NCBI GenBank assembly: GCA_032622095.1
Contig: CP136064.1
Location: forward strand, 181,072,011 to 181,136,010
Length of the DNA: 64,000 nt
DNA from: Siphonodentalium dalli
Taxonomy: Eukaryota > Mollusca > Scaphopoda > Gadilida > Siphonodentaliidae
Direction: 5' to 3'
Shown in pieces: positions 1 through 11,399 of the stretch. The notes beneath the pieces are model-generated. The model had not been told where the DNA came from. It saw nothing but the letters and a program-made list of their open reading frames with translations, and did no database searches. The translations under genes and the position numbers were made by a program. Position 1 is the stretch's first letter, and each line of letters opens with the position of its first letter.

Positions 1-80
1 AGCCATATTTCCGACTAAATCGTGAAAAGTTACCCATAATTCTGCTGTGGTTAAGGAGTCGATTATTTAGAGCATTACTG
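1..80. mobile_element. TA-flanked palindromic MITE, right half (cut by window edge)
   Basis: The sequence matches the right arm of the palindromic element at 50684-50894 (ACCCATAATTCTGCTGTGG core) and ends GAGCATTACTG followed by TA. The left arm lies outside the window. Confidence 0.8.
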
Positions 81-1647
81 TAATTGAGGTAAATACAAAT
101 AATAATAATAGGTGAACATCACCAACTGGGGAACTTCAATCTGATCCTAGGTCTCCCATAGCAGTTGAGGCACAAGCAGAATGAGGTCCCCAGAGGATGA
201 ATTTGGTGATGCTAGACAGATAGTGTCATTGAACTCACCCTCTGGGGACCTCACTCTGCAAATGACAGACACACTATTCGCAGGCTTGCTCACTTTGGGA
301 AGTTGTCACTATTTATATAATGGATGATAATAATATCCCGAGTCCTGGTGATAACATATTGTTACAACAAAATGATCCAGCTCACTGCACCATTATCCCC
401 ATATATCCCCTGCTCGCTGCACCATTATCCCCATATATCCCCTGCAAAGTTGTTTTGGCCATTGGTCAGCCATTTACTGCCATAATTCTGACATATTAAT
501 TTGCGTTCTACACAATAGACTATTTACAATAACGCAAAGATATCATAAGACACAAGAAATGCAGTAAACTAGAATGCAGCTCATTTGCGTGTCAAAAATA
601 CGAATGTATGTGAATCATTGAACGCAATGAGTGGTGGGTGGGGATTAACTCTTTGTAATGTGCTTTTGAACTTCCATATTTGACAAACTTCATGCAGAGT
701 ACTGTACTATGTAATTTCAATTGTATAATTTTTAACTCCTTGACCTTTGGCAGTATACGAAAAGGAGACCGGCGAGGTTTTCTCTGAATGAGTTTGTATG
801 GTGTTCCCTTGTGACATTCAACCCCCTGGAATACCAGAGACCGGATGGGTTTAGGTCATTTTTACAGCGTTTGGGCAGTCTATTTATAGATAATTTGAAA
901 TAGTGTTATCTATATGTGAACGTGTTTGTTAGTATCGCAATGTTTCTCAGCACATGAGCAGTGCTGTATGTACTCTGGAGGCTATAAAAACAATGGGAAT
1001 GCACTTGATGGAAATGATTTGCTAAAATTTTAATTAGTGCAGCCGATTTCGAATCAAATCAAATCAGATTCTGAATCGCATCGAACCGAATTGCAACACT
1101 AATTAAACAATAATAAGTCATAAGATCATTTGTGAACATGAAGTACCATCTCTTTATTTTCCCTGGGTAAAACACTTCAGTACAACCGGAGTGAATTTTT
1201 TTTTTACGTATCTGACCATTTGATAACAACCAAAAGCATACTTGATTGTGCAGGAATTTATTACTTCATGATAACATAGACATCATCATGATGTTACGTT
1301 CTATTTTGACCCATCATACCGACACAATATTATTATCATTTTTATAATTTCAAATAGCCGTTTTTTCTAACAAAACAATATGTTGGTTATGGGAAGCTTC
1401 TGAGAGATACAAAATATTACATATATCTGTATTATATCAAAGCTTCAACACCACCCACACACTTGCAGAACTGAATAGGATAACACTTGATTTTGATTAA
1501 CACATGCCTGGTTACTACTATTATTATGTGCCAAACAAATCGTACAAATCGTAACATGGCCATTTCTAAAAAAAATTCTAATTTGTTAATGAACATATGA
1601 AGCAATTGAGCACATTATGAGCCAGTGGCTCCATCTATTACGATATA
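81..1647. other. KSR intron/downstream region, no gene seen
   Basis: AT-rich sequence with one foldback hairpin (176-259, listed separately), a short direct duplication of CACCATTATCCCCATATATC near 384-440, and no coding signal on either strand. Confidence 0.6.
176..259. repeat. Foldback hairpin, GAATGAGGTCCCCAGAGG family
   Basis: Arms GCAGAATGAGGTCCCCAGAG and CTCTGGGGACCTCACTCTGC pair across a ~30-nt loop. The flanks 100-175 match, in reverse complement, the flank of the similar hairpin at 12576-12666, so both belong to one dispersed element. Confidence 0.75.
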
Positions 1648-2368
1648 GATGAAAGTGTCAATGACACTGTAGCTCAACTTAGGTAGGGGAATAATTTAAT
1701 GGTTGACAGTAAATGGAGGAATTAGGAAAGGTGCTTATTAAAATGTCTAAGTAAGACAAGATGTAAATGTGAAGAGAGACCAAAAAATAAATATCCTGCA
1801 GCCCATGCTAATGGATTTTGTAGAAATATTTAGTCATATAAAGAGTAAAAAACCAAACTGGCCATTGGCAGCCATATTATTTTGCCGAATGACCCCAAAA
1901 TGACGCGTTGCCATCTAGGTCACCCCGATAATCAATATGAAGTTTGGTGATGATCAGATCAGGGATATGGTCTGTAGGCAAGCCTTAAAATAATTTTTAT
2001 TCGAGTGTCTGACATTTTGTCAGGCACCAAATGGACATGGTCTGACATTTCAAAAGTATGCCTGACATGTATTTTTTATCATCCAAAATAATGTTAAGTG
2101 AAACTAATAATGGTGTATTACCCCCCACAATGGCCCATTTATGTTCCTCTCCTCAATTTGAATTTTTTTTTACAATAAATAATGCAAATTTGCCCAACCT
2201 GATCACAACATGCTAGTCATGCTTGCCAATTGCATGCTCAATTCTAAGGTTATATAAATCCTCATTTGCTCTGATCCCTGTGCTGTTACTAGCACCATGT
2301 GGGGGTATGCCTATCCACATGATAGTCATGTAACAGTTTGTCACTATATCACAGTAACATCTACATAC

Positions 2369-2451
2369 TAGGCTTGCCACAATTATTCGATTAATCAACC
2401 TTCGGCAGGTGCGGTAGTCGACAGTTATTTACTTTCGTCGACTAATCGCCC

Positions 2452-2493
<42 letters not shown>

Positions 2494-3526
2494 GGGTATG
2501 ATTGTGTAAATTGTGTATCGATGTCATGCCTGGAAGTAACTGTTAACCGCGTATCCAGCACTCTTCCGTTGCAGTGTCCTCTGTGTTTGATGTCGCCGCC
2601 GACGTTTGGCGGAATTATGTGTGCGACAAGTTCACACAGTACGTGCTTGGCTGGCAGCATCCTTCAGTTTGTCTTTGATGTCTGCGCCGACTTTTCAGAG
2701 TCATCGCCGATGTGTGGGTGAATCTGATCAGCTATTGGTTGGAATATATGTCAGCGTGTTAGGCGGTGGGGAGACCTGGGAAGGTTGCAAATAATTACCA
2801 CATGTATTCTCGTTTGGTGCCATTGTAAAAAAATGTCTTCAAGAAAACAATCCGATGTTTGGGAGTTCTTTGACAAGGGGTTACGTATATAATATAAACT
2901 ATTAATTTGTTTCATTATTTCTTGCAAAATGTCCAGGTTATACACGGCAGTAATTGTGACTGCATCCCTGTCACCCCGGGCCCAGGGTCCCCAACAAAAG
3001 CTCAAATACCTCCCACTGTCTACCTATGTCCTCGTTGAATTCATTGTAAGTGCACACCTTTCGCCGCAATTTCACCAATTAATGTGAAGCATGTGACTTA
3101 CCGAAATACGTAGCAGCGGCTTTGGAGTCGAGATCGAGATAAACTTTACTTCGTGCAATTTTGCACAGTTACTGTCACATCGTACTCGTATGCAGTTTGC
3201 TCTAACTTTGCCAGAAGCATCGGCAATATGGGCACTAGGCAGTATTTAATAGTAAGGGGCTGCTAAAAACTACATCGGGACGAATGAGACTATGAGGGCA
3301 TGATTATTCCTTGTTGTATATTTATGCAATAAAACAGTGTAAACACGGAACATCGACAGTTTATAACTGTCTTCAAAATGAATGTAAAGAAGTTATCGTA
3401 ATTTCGCATTTATCACTTGTTTACCTGGATGTAATACAGGGTGCATATATTACCGATTAATCGACTAACTGTCGATTATAGCTGCCGATTAGTCGATTAT
3501 GAAAACTCATAGTCGTGGCAACCCTA
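2369..3526. mobile_element. Non-autonomous hAT-like transposon with 8-bp TSD
   Basis: Terminal inverted repeats TAGGCTTGCCAC and GTGGCAACCCTA bound a 1158-bp element flanked on both sides by CTACATAC (2361-2368 and 3527-3534), the 8-bp duplication typical of hAT elements. Subterminal CGATTAATCGACTA words recur at both ends in opposite orientation. It contains a 39-base G run (2454-2492). No transposase is encoded. Confidence 0.88.
2454..2492 (+). repeat. Homopolymer G39 tract
   Basis: Thirty-nine consecutive G on the plus strand, inside the hAT-like element. Length may be assembly-dependent. A minus-strand frame across it would give polyproline and is not a gene. Confidence 0.9.
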
Positions 3527-3534
3527 CTACATAC

Positions 3535-4319
3535 TTGTCTTGTATATAAGTTATATAATATAACTAATAGAAGCATTTATACTACCACCATATCCACAAA
3601 TTGGGGGTCAGGAAATGCAACTACGTCTACATGTACATGTATTTGCTTTTGACATCTTTCACATCTCATTGTCCAAGTTTCCAACCCAAAATGGTGGATT
3701 TGGAGATTGCAGCAAAGGCTTATTTTAGATTGAATCCATTGATGTTCTTTTTGGTACTACTGGTAGTCTACTGAATTGTATTAAATGACAACGATATATA
3801 TTAGATATGAAACTTTAATTTTTCAAGTGGAAGAAGTGATGAAATCCATGCTCCAGGCTCCTGAATATTCTCGACGAAGTTTCAATTGGTCTAAGTTTCT
3901 GTGAAATACAGTAGGAACAGGTCAGCAAAGTGACCAATCCGTTTCCGTCTACCTCACATTTAAGCCATTCTGAAGCATCATAGACGACGAGGTCATTTCT
4001 GATCCAACAACATACAGTCGTTGCACATAACGTTCTATTGTTACGGGTGGTTTTAGTTTGATTAGTGTCTATTTTTCGCTTCTTTGATTAATTTTTTTTA
4101 TTCATGTTTGAACCTCGCGGCGATTGATAAAATTTTTTATGAATACCTAAATCGGAGCCGAGTATGGCCTATACACATTTATATATCGCGTCACTCACTC
4201 GCGTGTACAGCGGAAGTTTTTTGGAAACATAATTAATATACTGAGGAACCATGTCCGTAATAAACATATAACGTACTACAGACCCGATCCCATGCCGCTA
4301 TAACTCGATCCGGAGTTCC
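3535..4319. other. Non-coding sequence
   Basis: No coding exon, repeat array or recognised element was seen here. A CpG-poor AT-rich stretch with isolated simple T runs. Confidence 0.5.
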
Positions 4320-5521
4320 TACATCAATGGATTCAATTTTGAAATCCAAGATGGCCACCAGCGGCCATGTTTTTTGGCCGAATTACCCCAAAATGATTCG
4401 TGCCCAACTAGGGGCCACCCCAATGATGAATATTAAGTTTGGTGATGATCAGATCAGGTTTGTGGTCTGTAGGGTGTGTGAAAGTATTTAGTGATGCAAG
4501 AGTAAAATCCAAATGGCTGATGGTGGCCATGTTTTTTGGACAAATGACCCCAAAATGACTCGTTCCCATCTAGAGGTCACCTTGATGATCCATATGAAGT
4601 TTGGTGATGATCGGATCAGAGATGTGGTCTGTAGGATTTAGTGATGCAAAGAGTAAAATCCAAGATGGCCACCAGCGGCCATGTTTTTTGGCCGAATGAT
4701 CCTAAAATGACTCGTTCCCAGCTACATGTAAATGTCAACATTAGTGACAAATTTTATGATGATAAGACAAACAGTACGGCCTGTAGCCCGCACCAATGGA
4801 TTCAAATTTGAAATCCAAGATGGCCACCAGCGGCCATGTTTTTTGGCCGAATGATCCCAAAATGACTCGTTCGCATCTACATGTCAATGTCAACATTCAT
4901 GACAAATTTCATAGAGATCCGACCAAAGATATCACCTGTAGCCCGCGCGAAAGTATTTAGTGATGCAAAGAGTAAAATCCAAGATGGCTGACGGCGGCCA
5001 TGTTTTTTGGCCAAATGACCCCAAAATGACTCGTTCCCATCTAGAGGTCGCCCCAATGAACCGTATGAAGTTTGGTGATGATCGGATCAGAGATGTGGTC
5101 TGTAGGATGTGTCAAAGGATTTAGTGATTTAGTGACGCAAATAGTAAAATCCAAGATGGCCACCAGCGGCCATGTTTTTGGCCGAATGATCCTAAAATGA
5201 CTAGTTTCCATCTACATGTAAATGTCAACATTAGTGACAAATTTTATGATGATCACACAAACAGTGCGGCCTGTAGCCCGCACCAATGTATTTAATTTTG
5301 AAATCCAAGATGGCCACCAGCAGCCATGTATTTTGGCTGAATGACCCCAAAATGACTCAGTCCCATCTACATGTCAATGTCAACATTCTTGACAAATTTC
5401 ATAAAGATCAGACCAAAGATACGACCTGTAGCCCGCGCCAAAGGAAATTGTTGATGGACACACGCACACACGGACGCCAACCCATGGCAATAGCTCAAAC
5501 TTACAAAGTAATTTGAGCTAT

Positions 5522-6372
5522 TAATGAAGCAATAACCAAAAAAAAAATATATATATAAATACTAATACATAAAGACATGTACCAGTAAGTTGGTTTGTTT
5601 GTCAACCATCTTTTTATTTCTTAATTCATAAAATAAAACATTTCTGAATCTAAAATTTTGACTTTATTGAATAATTAGTTCTGAATTTAAAATTTCAATA
5701 GACGATTTTATAAGATTCTATCTAAATAAACTAATTTGTTCGAAAATCAAATTTATTCTCAAAATACAAATTTATTTCCAAAATATCTTGTTTAATAATA
5801 CAAAAGTCACATTGCAATCTGAGCATTCCAGGCAATTAATTACGTATGGCCTAGATACCAACATTTTATACTTATGGAGACTAGTAACAACTAACATGCT
5901 CAAACAAATTTGAAAATATCTTGTGGTCACCTGACTGAAAATATCAAGTTATAGCTTGAGCGGTTAGAATACTAGCAGTAACCAACTGGCAAATCTGAAA
6001 AATCAGGGGCAGATTTTATGAAGCCATGATTACAATGACAGGCAAATCATGCAGAATCAGAGTAGATTTCTTTGCAATATTAATTAATAACCTGCAGAAA
6101 TTGCAGGGAAAATATATTAGAGGACAAAATTGCTGCTTATTTTCAGCACTACCATCTATACAAATTCTAAACTTTTTCATTCAACAAATGTCAAGAATAC
6201 AGTTGAGCTGAATTAATTAAATTGTTGGCTACCAGGTGGGTTACCTAGGATATATGGCAAAAGAAAATTATTTCTAGCACAATTTTGGTGAGTAGATTTT
6301 CTGTGAGAAAACTACAGCTGCAGTCATGTGGAATCTATATCCACTGTTGATAATAAAAAAAATTTATCCAAT
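5522..6372. other. Non-coding sequence
   Basis: AT-rich, with short open frames of repeat-like or low-complexity composition (for example 6026-6211) that show no splice or domain signal. Confidence 0.5.
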
Positions 6373-6380
6373 CATCTGCA

Positions 6381-6981
6381 CAGGGTTGGCGCTGGACTGA
6401 AATTTACTTTTGCCAAATAATTTGCCAAATGAAAATATTTTTTGCCAAAATCATTTAGAATTTGCCAAATGTTCTCCCTGTTAGTACCATTTTCTGCAAC
6501 CTCGATTGAATCTTATGTTTCAACACTCGCAGTTTGAACGACATTTGATATCGATAGGAAAGCAGTTAGTTAATAATTATACTCGCATCTCTATTGCGGT
6601 TTATCATACAACAATAAACCAATCACTGAAAAACAAATTGGTAGAAGGGTTGCTTCATCAGAAGGGAACATCACAACAGGATTAGCTATATAACACCACC
6701 ATCACACTAAACACAGGTAATCACTCCACCCATCGATACTAATGCTACAAGATTAACTGCATCTTAATGGAGGTGTTAACTTTTCCGAAACCATATAAAA
6801 CATCACTAAAATAATTCTATTGTAATAATTTCGTAAAATGGTTTGATTGACCGATATTTTTCAACTTTATTGAGGAATTAATAAGTGATTTGCCAAAACT
6901 TTTGCCCAATGAAAATATTTTTTGCCAAATGTGAATTATTTTTTCGATTGGCAAATTTGGCAAGTGGCAGCGCGAAACCTG
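6381..6981. mobile_element. Non-autonomous hAT-like element with exact 8-bp TSD
   Basis: The element starts CAGGGTTGGCGCTG and ends CAGCGCGAAACCTG (imperfect inverted repeats), flanked by CATCTGCA at 6373-6380 and 6982-6989. Both subterminal regions are packed with TTTGCCAAAT words in opposite orientation. 601 bp, no coding potential. Confidence 0.85.
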
Positions 6982-7182
6982 CATCTGCACCCATTTAGAG
7001 ATAAATTATTTAATAATATCTGAAGACTACTACTCATTTACTGACTGAAATTGTTTTTCAGTGTTATTAGCTAAGAAGCAAGTCATCATTGCCCGAAAAT
7101 CATATAAAAGGGAGCAATTATGTTTATGTACGATAATTTATTGAGACTTTTTCCAAGTATAAGTAAGCAGAAGAAATGAAAG

Positions 7183-7430
7183 TTTGACCATTCTATGACT
7201 GGAGCTTCCTGAAATATTGCGAAAACCATGAGCCAATACATTCTCTTATATATGCGAGGGAGCCTCTCATAAATAAGAGAATACATTGGCCTAACAATAT
7301 TTACCATGTAAGCTAGTGCATTATCTTATATATGTGAGGCTCCCTATGAGAGATTTGCATATATAAGACAATACACTGGCACAAGATCTTTAATGCTGCA
7401 CCAGCACTGATCCTGTCATGAAAGGTTTAA
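7183..7430. mobile_element. Inverted-repeat MITE, TCATGACnGGAG family (decayed)
   Basis: Left end TTCTATGACTGGAGCTTCCT and right end CCTGTCATGAAAGG are inverted relatives of the ends of the copy at 8262-8516. Internal ATTCTCTTATATATGCGAGG words recur as inverted pairs. It lies in the KSR intron or downstream region. Confidence 0.6.
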
Positions 7431-8261
7431 CAAAAGCATCCACTGACGTAGACCTCTATGTATTCATTATTTCTCAATTGGAGCCCATCTTGCCAATTGT
7501 ATTGCCAATACCAAATACAGTTCAATTTAATCAAATGTTATATTTTGCACTGAAAAAAGTATTGTTCAGTGGAGAGATATAAAGAATACTATTTTCAGTG
7601 AAGAATATTAACTAATGTTTTCAATTTATCGGTGCTAAACTATGGTCTTGGCGCTCCTGTCAAAATGTTTATATACTGTAAAACACGGAACTAATACTGT
7701 TTAGAAAATTTGTCTTTTTCAACTCCAAATGAATTATGGGTGAGTGAACAAGTGATCAAGCACTAAGGTTTTTCCCACATTGACACTTTGGTATCAGAAA
7801 AACCAAATTATGGATTGTATTATGGGTGGTCCATACATTTTCTTAATTGATGGGGCATATAATCATCCTTGCTGTGTTTTAATTCTGGAAACCAAATAAA
7901 CGCACCAGATATGACTGAGAAATGATGATTATACAATGATGCCTGTCAAAATAATGTCTACTGAAATCCAAAACTAATTTCCTCCATCTCTTAACAGCCA
8001 GTGACATTTTTGGCCAATACTGGGAATAAATTATAAGAATTAACTCTTGTTTAGATAAAGGATATGAGTTATAACCCATAAATTTTAAGACAAATTTACG
8101 ATAATGGGCTACGAGTCTTACAAGATTTGTCTTCAAACATTTCTGTTGTAACTGTATGACCTTAATTCAAATCATTACTTTTTTTTCTTACAATAATCTT
8201 CTCATTTATTGATAACTGAATGTCACAGGCTGTAAGAGTCAGAAGAAACAAGCACCAATAA

Positions 8262-8516
8262 CCTTTTCATGACTGGAGTTTCCTGAAATTTTGTGAAAAC
8301 CCTGTGCCAATGCATTCTCTTGGATATGCGAGTCTCTCGTAGGAAGCCTCGCATATATACGAGAATACATTGGCCTAAAAATATTGACCTTGACCTTGTA
8401 AGCCAGTGCAATTTCTTCTATATGTGATGCTCCATGGCAGACTTGCATAAATATAAGAGAATGCACTGGCACAGGATCTTTAATGCTGCACCAGCGTGGC
8501 TCCCGTCATGAAAGGG
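8262..8516. mobile_element. TTAA-type MITE, TCATGACnGGAG family
   Basis: Ends CCTTTTCATGACTGGAG and CTCCCGTCATGAAAGGG are inverted repeats. The right flank is TTAA (8517-8520) and the left flank is the near-match ATAA. Terminal CCTTT and TTAA target suggest a piggyBac-like origin. Positioned 58 bp from the exon 5 donor of KSR. Confidence 0.65.
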
Positions 8517-8579
8517 TTAAAATCCCTGCACACCAAGCAAGCAACAAATAACACAGATGCACTAATCAAATATGCTTAC

Positions 8580-8779
8580 TGTATTTCATATAGCCATCGT
8601 TTACATCATGCTGTAAGTTAAGTGGAGATCGCAAAGGCGATGAAACTACTGGCGAGGTGTGGCCCGATGGACCACGACTACTACCACCTGTATCTGAGCC
8701 TTCTGTAGAAAGCCGTCGGCGAATAAACAACTGTTCATGGCTACTCGTCAGCTTCAGGTTATTAGGTTTCTTTTTATTT
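8580..8779 (-). CDS. KSR: KSR coding exon 5 (linker before the C1 domain)
   Basis: The 200-nt exon starts after TTTTCAG (AG at 8780-8781); its first A completes a lysine codon split from exon 4. It ends at ACA|GTAAGC (donor 8574-8579) with one base left over. The peptide is basic at first (NKKKPNNLKL), then serine- and glycine-rich with EGSDTGGSSRGPSG and SSPLRSPL, and finishes near GYMKY. In vertebrate KSR this linker precedes the cysteine-rich C1 domain. I do not recognise specific residues in this exon by homology; membership rests on phase compatibility, strand, strong splice sites and coding character. No following exon was identified between 1 and 8573, so the C1 and kinase exons probably lie outside the window. 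Confidence 0.75.
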
Positions 8780-8819
8780 CTGAAAATGAATACAATACAT
8801 GTATACAAATAAGAAGTCA

Positions 8820-9651
8820 CTCTTTTTTTTGTCTATATTAAAAGACATCCCTAAACTACATCAACCGGTTATATTTAATTCATACAATACATGTAGCTCA
8901 CCTCATATTTCTCAGTCATTGTTTACGAAAATGAATAAACAAAGTACAATTAAAAGCAATTAAAATAAAATAAACTGTGTTCTCAGGCACCGACCGAATC
9001 ACTAAAAAGCCTGCAGCATCAATTTTTTTTCAGTCTTTTCCTAATTTGTTTATTCATCGGTAGTTATGAACAACCAGGACATATTTTGTGAGCACCATTT
9101 TCGTTTTATCACCGGTTCTTGTTTAACCACACATGCTAATAGTAAACACATTCCGATGCTGATAAACTAAAGTACAAGCGCAAAATGATTGTGTCTGCTC
9201 TAGTCAAAAGCGGCTGTCTTATTATTGCGACATTGGTCATACCGGTATATGAAAATATTAATGGCTCACCAAAAATGAAAGAATTGCATGAAAGAGTAAA
9301 CTAAAGACTAAAACTGAATCCAAATTCGAACTTGACCTGTGTTTTCATGTGGCTAATCCACATAAAAAATTTGAAAACAATCAGATAACTAAAGTTATCT
9401 CCCGGAAACCATCTGGGACGGACACTGCTGATTTCTGTAGTCCCCCAAAAAAAAATTCCGGGGGACAAACAGTTGGAAAGTATGAAGTAATGACTCAAAG
9501 GGGGCGGGGGAGGGTGTACAAATGAAGTTTTGCAGAGATGCGAATTTTGGTCTTCAAGAGGAAGCAGGGTACATTCCAAGTTGGACACTCACCCCCCGAC
9601 CAACAAAGACCCTCTCGCCACATCCCCAGAGCTAGATCAAAATACCTAATA
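8820..9651. other. KSR intron 4, no gene
   Basis: Non-coding intronic sequence. A repeat-type stretch (CCCGGAAACCATCTGGGACG, 9400-9420) resembles words found in other arrays of the window. Confidence 0.5.
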
Positions 9652-9655
9652 TTAA

Positions 9656-10657
9656 CCCTTTCAGTGCCAAGTCCGATTTTTGTATCAACCCATATTTCCT
9701 GGATCATTTTTCAAATTTATTGCAGTCCTTCGAGTCAACCCTCTTTCGCTTTGATAGTAACGTGGTTTCGTCACCAGTCTCGGGATCCAAATAATGTATG
9801 GGTACGATTATTTATTTTCAGCTAAAAATCCCCCCTGTACGAGATTATTAGGGACCGCTTCGTTTATTAATTTCCACAAAAAAAAAAAACTGCATGTCCC
9901 TTGCAAAAACTAGATTTAAAAATGCGCAGATAATAATTTGAAACAAAGTCGCCTGAATGAGTTGTTTGCACGCAGAATTCTGAGGATTTTCCAATTCTAT
10001 TTTTAATCTGGGAGAATCTGCTGATCACGTGTTATTATAAATAAGTTTCCGATTTTGTGATACTGCTCATTAGTTGGCCGATATTATTAACTGTGGCGAT
10101 TACGTGACGCAACACGAGTCCTCATTGGTCGATATTATTAGCTGCCTATTTTTAATGATGACGCTTGATTCCTCTTCAGTGTTCCGACTGTCCCATTGGT
10201 CAATATCATTAGGTGCCCAAATTGAATGACGCATTGTCAAGAAGGTGGCCGTTTGTTTTCATTCATCGAGTAATAATGCGATCACAATGTATGTTACTGC
10301 TAGTAGTTACCAGGTTCGTAATCAGCGTCATCACTGCTGAGAAAGATACATGGTGGATAGCCTTATCGGCGTTTGACCATTGGTGTGTTGTTTGTTAAAA
10401 TCTCGTTCACTGGTTGCAAATTCTGTGGTGCGCATTTGAAATTTTCGGCGTGCGCATTTAATAACTCGCAGGTTTTTAAATCCGCGCGCGTCAAGGCGCG
10501 CATCAAAATCGAAGGACTGTTTATTGATTATAATAATGTGATACATTGATGGAAAGAGCTCTTTCCATCAATATATCACATTATTATAATCAATAAATTT
10601 GAAAAATGATCAAGGAAATATGGGTTGATACAAAAATCGGACTTGGCACCGAAAGGG
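9656..10657. mobile_element. piggyBac-like TTAA-flanked element
   Basis: The element begins CCCTTTCAGTGCCAAGTCCG and ends with its inverse, with TTAA at 9652-9655 and 10658-10661. The inverted repeats extend about 70 bp each, through ATTTGAAAAATGATC. A secondary palindrome sits near the right end (10526-10592, GGAAAGAGCTCTTTCC centre). 1002 bp, no transposase seen. The right end is 8 bp from the exon 4 donor of KSR. Confidence 0.85.
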
Positions 10658-10671
10658 TTAAATGTACTTAC

Positions 10672-11095
10672 TTTACAGGATCTATGTCGATGACAATGTT
10701 AGCAAGCTGCTCTTCATGAGATTTACTCTTCGTCAAAGGAAAGACATCGGGAAATAACTGCATCTTCTTCTTTGGTGGAGGTGTGGGAGGGTACTTAGGC
10801 CTGGATCTGACCAATGGTGGTGTAGGTGGGGGTGTGTATCTGTAACCGCCATCTGGCCGAGTCCGTAACACAGGTGAAGATGGCGTGCTTTGGGGTGGGG
10901 TGGGAATTTTGGAGGGCTGTACAATAATATTTTCACTGGGTAACGAAGATGTGGATGGTCGCTGTTGAAAATATTTTGGTGAGTTTCCTGTGCCACTGTG
11001 TGGACTGCTCGAGGCTGACTTGTAACTCGACCAGTGGAGCTCGATATCACTGTCACTGGCACTCGTGTCAGACTGACTTGCCTGAAGCTGTCGAT
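10672..11095 (-). CDS. KSR: KSR coding exon 4 (serine-rich linker and proline-rich CA2)
   Basis: This large 424-nt exon enters after TTTTCAG with two bases completing a codon begun in exon 3. It leaves at AAA|GTAAGT (donor 10666-10671) in phase 2. The first ~75 residues are low-complexity serine/threonine/proline sequence. Then come several TPPP/PPTPPP runs and a basic KKK, followed by a leucine-phenylalanine-proline patch and SKSHEEQLANIVID. That order reproduces the KSR CA2 proline-rich segment ending in RSKSHESQLGN of vertebrate KSR1, where the serine lies in a described 14-3-3 docking site. Conservation of K-S-K-S-H-E suggests the same regulation here (inference). A TTAA-flanked element ends ~10 bp past the exon. 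A second open frame on the same strand over 10733-11146 is a shadow. Confidence 0.9.
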
Positions 11096-11399
11096 CTGAA
11101 AATAAAAACCAAAATTCAGGCAAAAGTCAGGGAATTGTTTAGGCAATGACGGGCAGAATAAGTTCCTGCCACCAATGAGAAATAGTCAGAACCCGAAGTT
11201 CCCAGTTAACAAGAGATCTCTTGTTTAGTACACAAAAACAGGACTACCTCTTCTTATTTATGAATATTTTCAAACCCTCTTCTCCATTCACATAAAATAT
11301 TAATAAACTAACTAAGAAATACAGGAAACTGTTTGATTACAATCAATTTTATGACGAAAATGATTGTTCCTATATTCCTTATACAGTATATTCCCAATT

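Larger units (their letters stand above)
1648..5521 (+). repeat. Helentron-like tandem-repeat element with nested hAT insertion
   Basis: The left end (GAAAGTGTCAATGACACTGT then AGCTCAACTT) is shared with the element starting near 46118. The right end carries the palindrome AGCTCAAACTTACAAAGTAA...TTTGAGCT. Units of ~150-165 bp with AAGATGGCCACCAGCGGCCA and CCAAAATGACTCGTTCCCAT occur at 1841-1990 and repeatedly from 4320 to 5480. The middle is interrupted by the hAT element 2369-3526 and non-repeat sequence. Small open frames inside (for example 5286-5516) are repeat translations, not genes. Treating both parts as one element is inference. The related arrays are at 16260-17340 and 46118-48774. 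Confidence 0.55.

Noticed and set aside
1975-2085. Possible element end TAGGCAAGCCT...GACAGGC shared with 52190-52275
   Set aside because: Short shared words (TAGGCAAGCCT, TGACAGGCACC) suggest a common repeat, but boundaries and duplications could not be defined.
2442-2660. Polyproline-ending frame on the minus strand
   Set aside because: Produced by the G39 homopolymer inside the hAT-like element.
1-8573. Search for the KSR C1 zinc-finger exon on the minus strand
   Set aside because: No segment with the H-C-C-C-C-H-C-C spacing was recognised; most of this region is transposon or AT-rich intron, so the exon is probably outside the window.
10733-11146. 137-codon minus-strand frame overlapping KSR exon 4
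   Set aside because: Alternate frame of the same strand; the KSR frame has homology and phase-matched splice sites.
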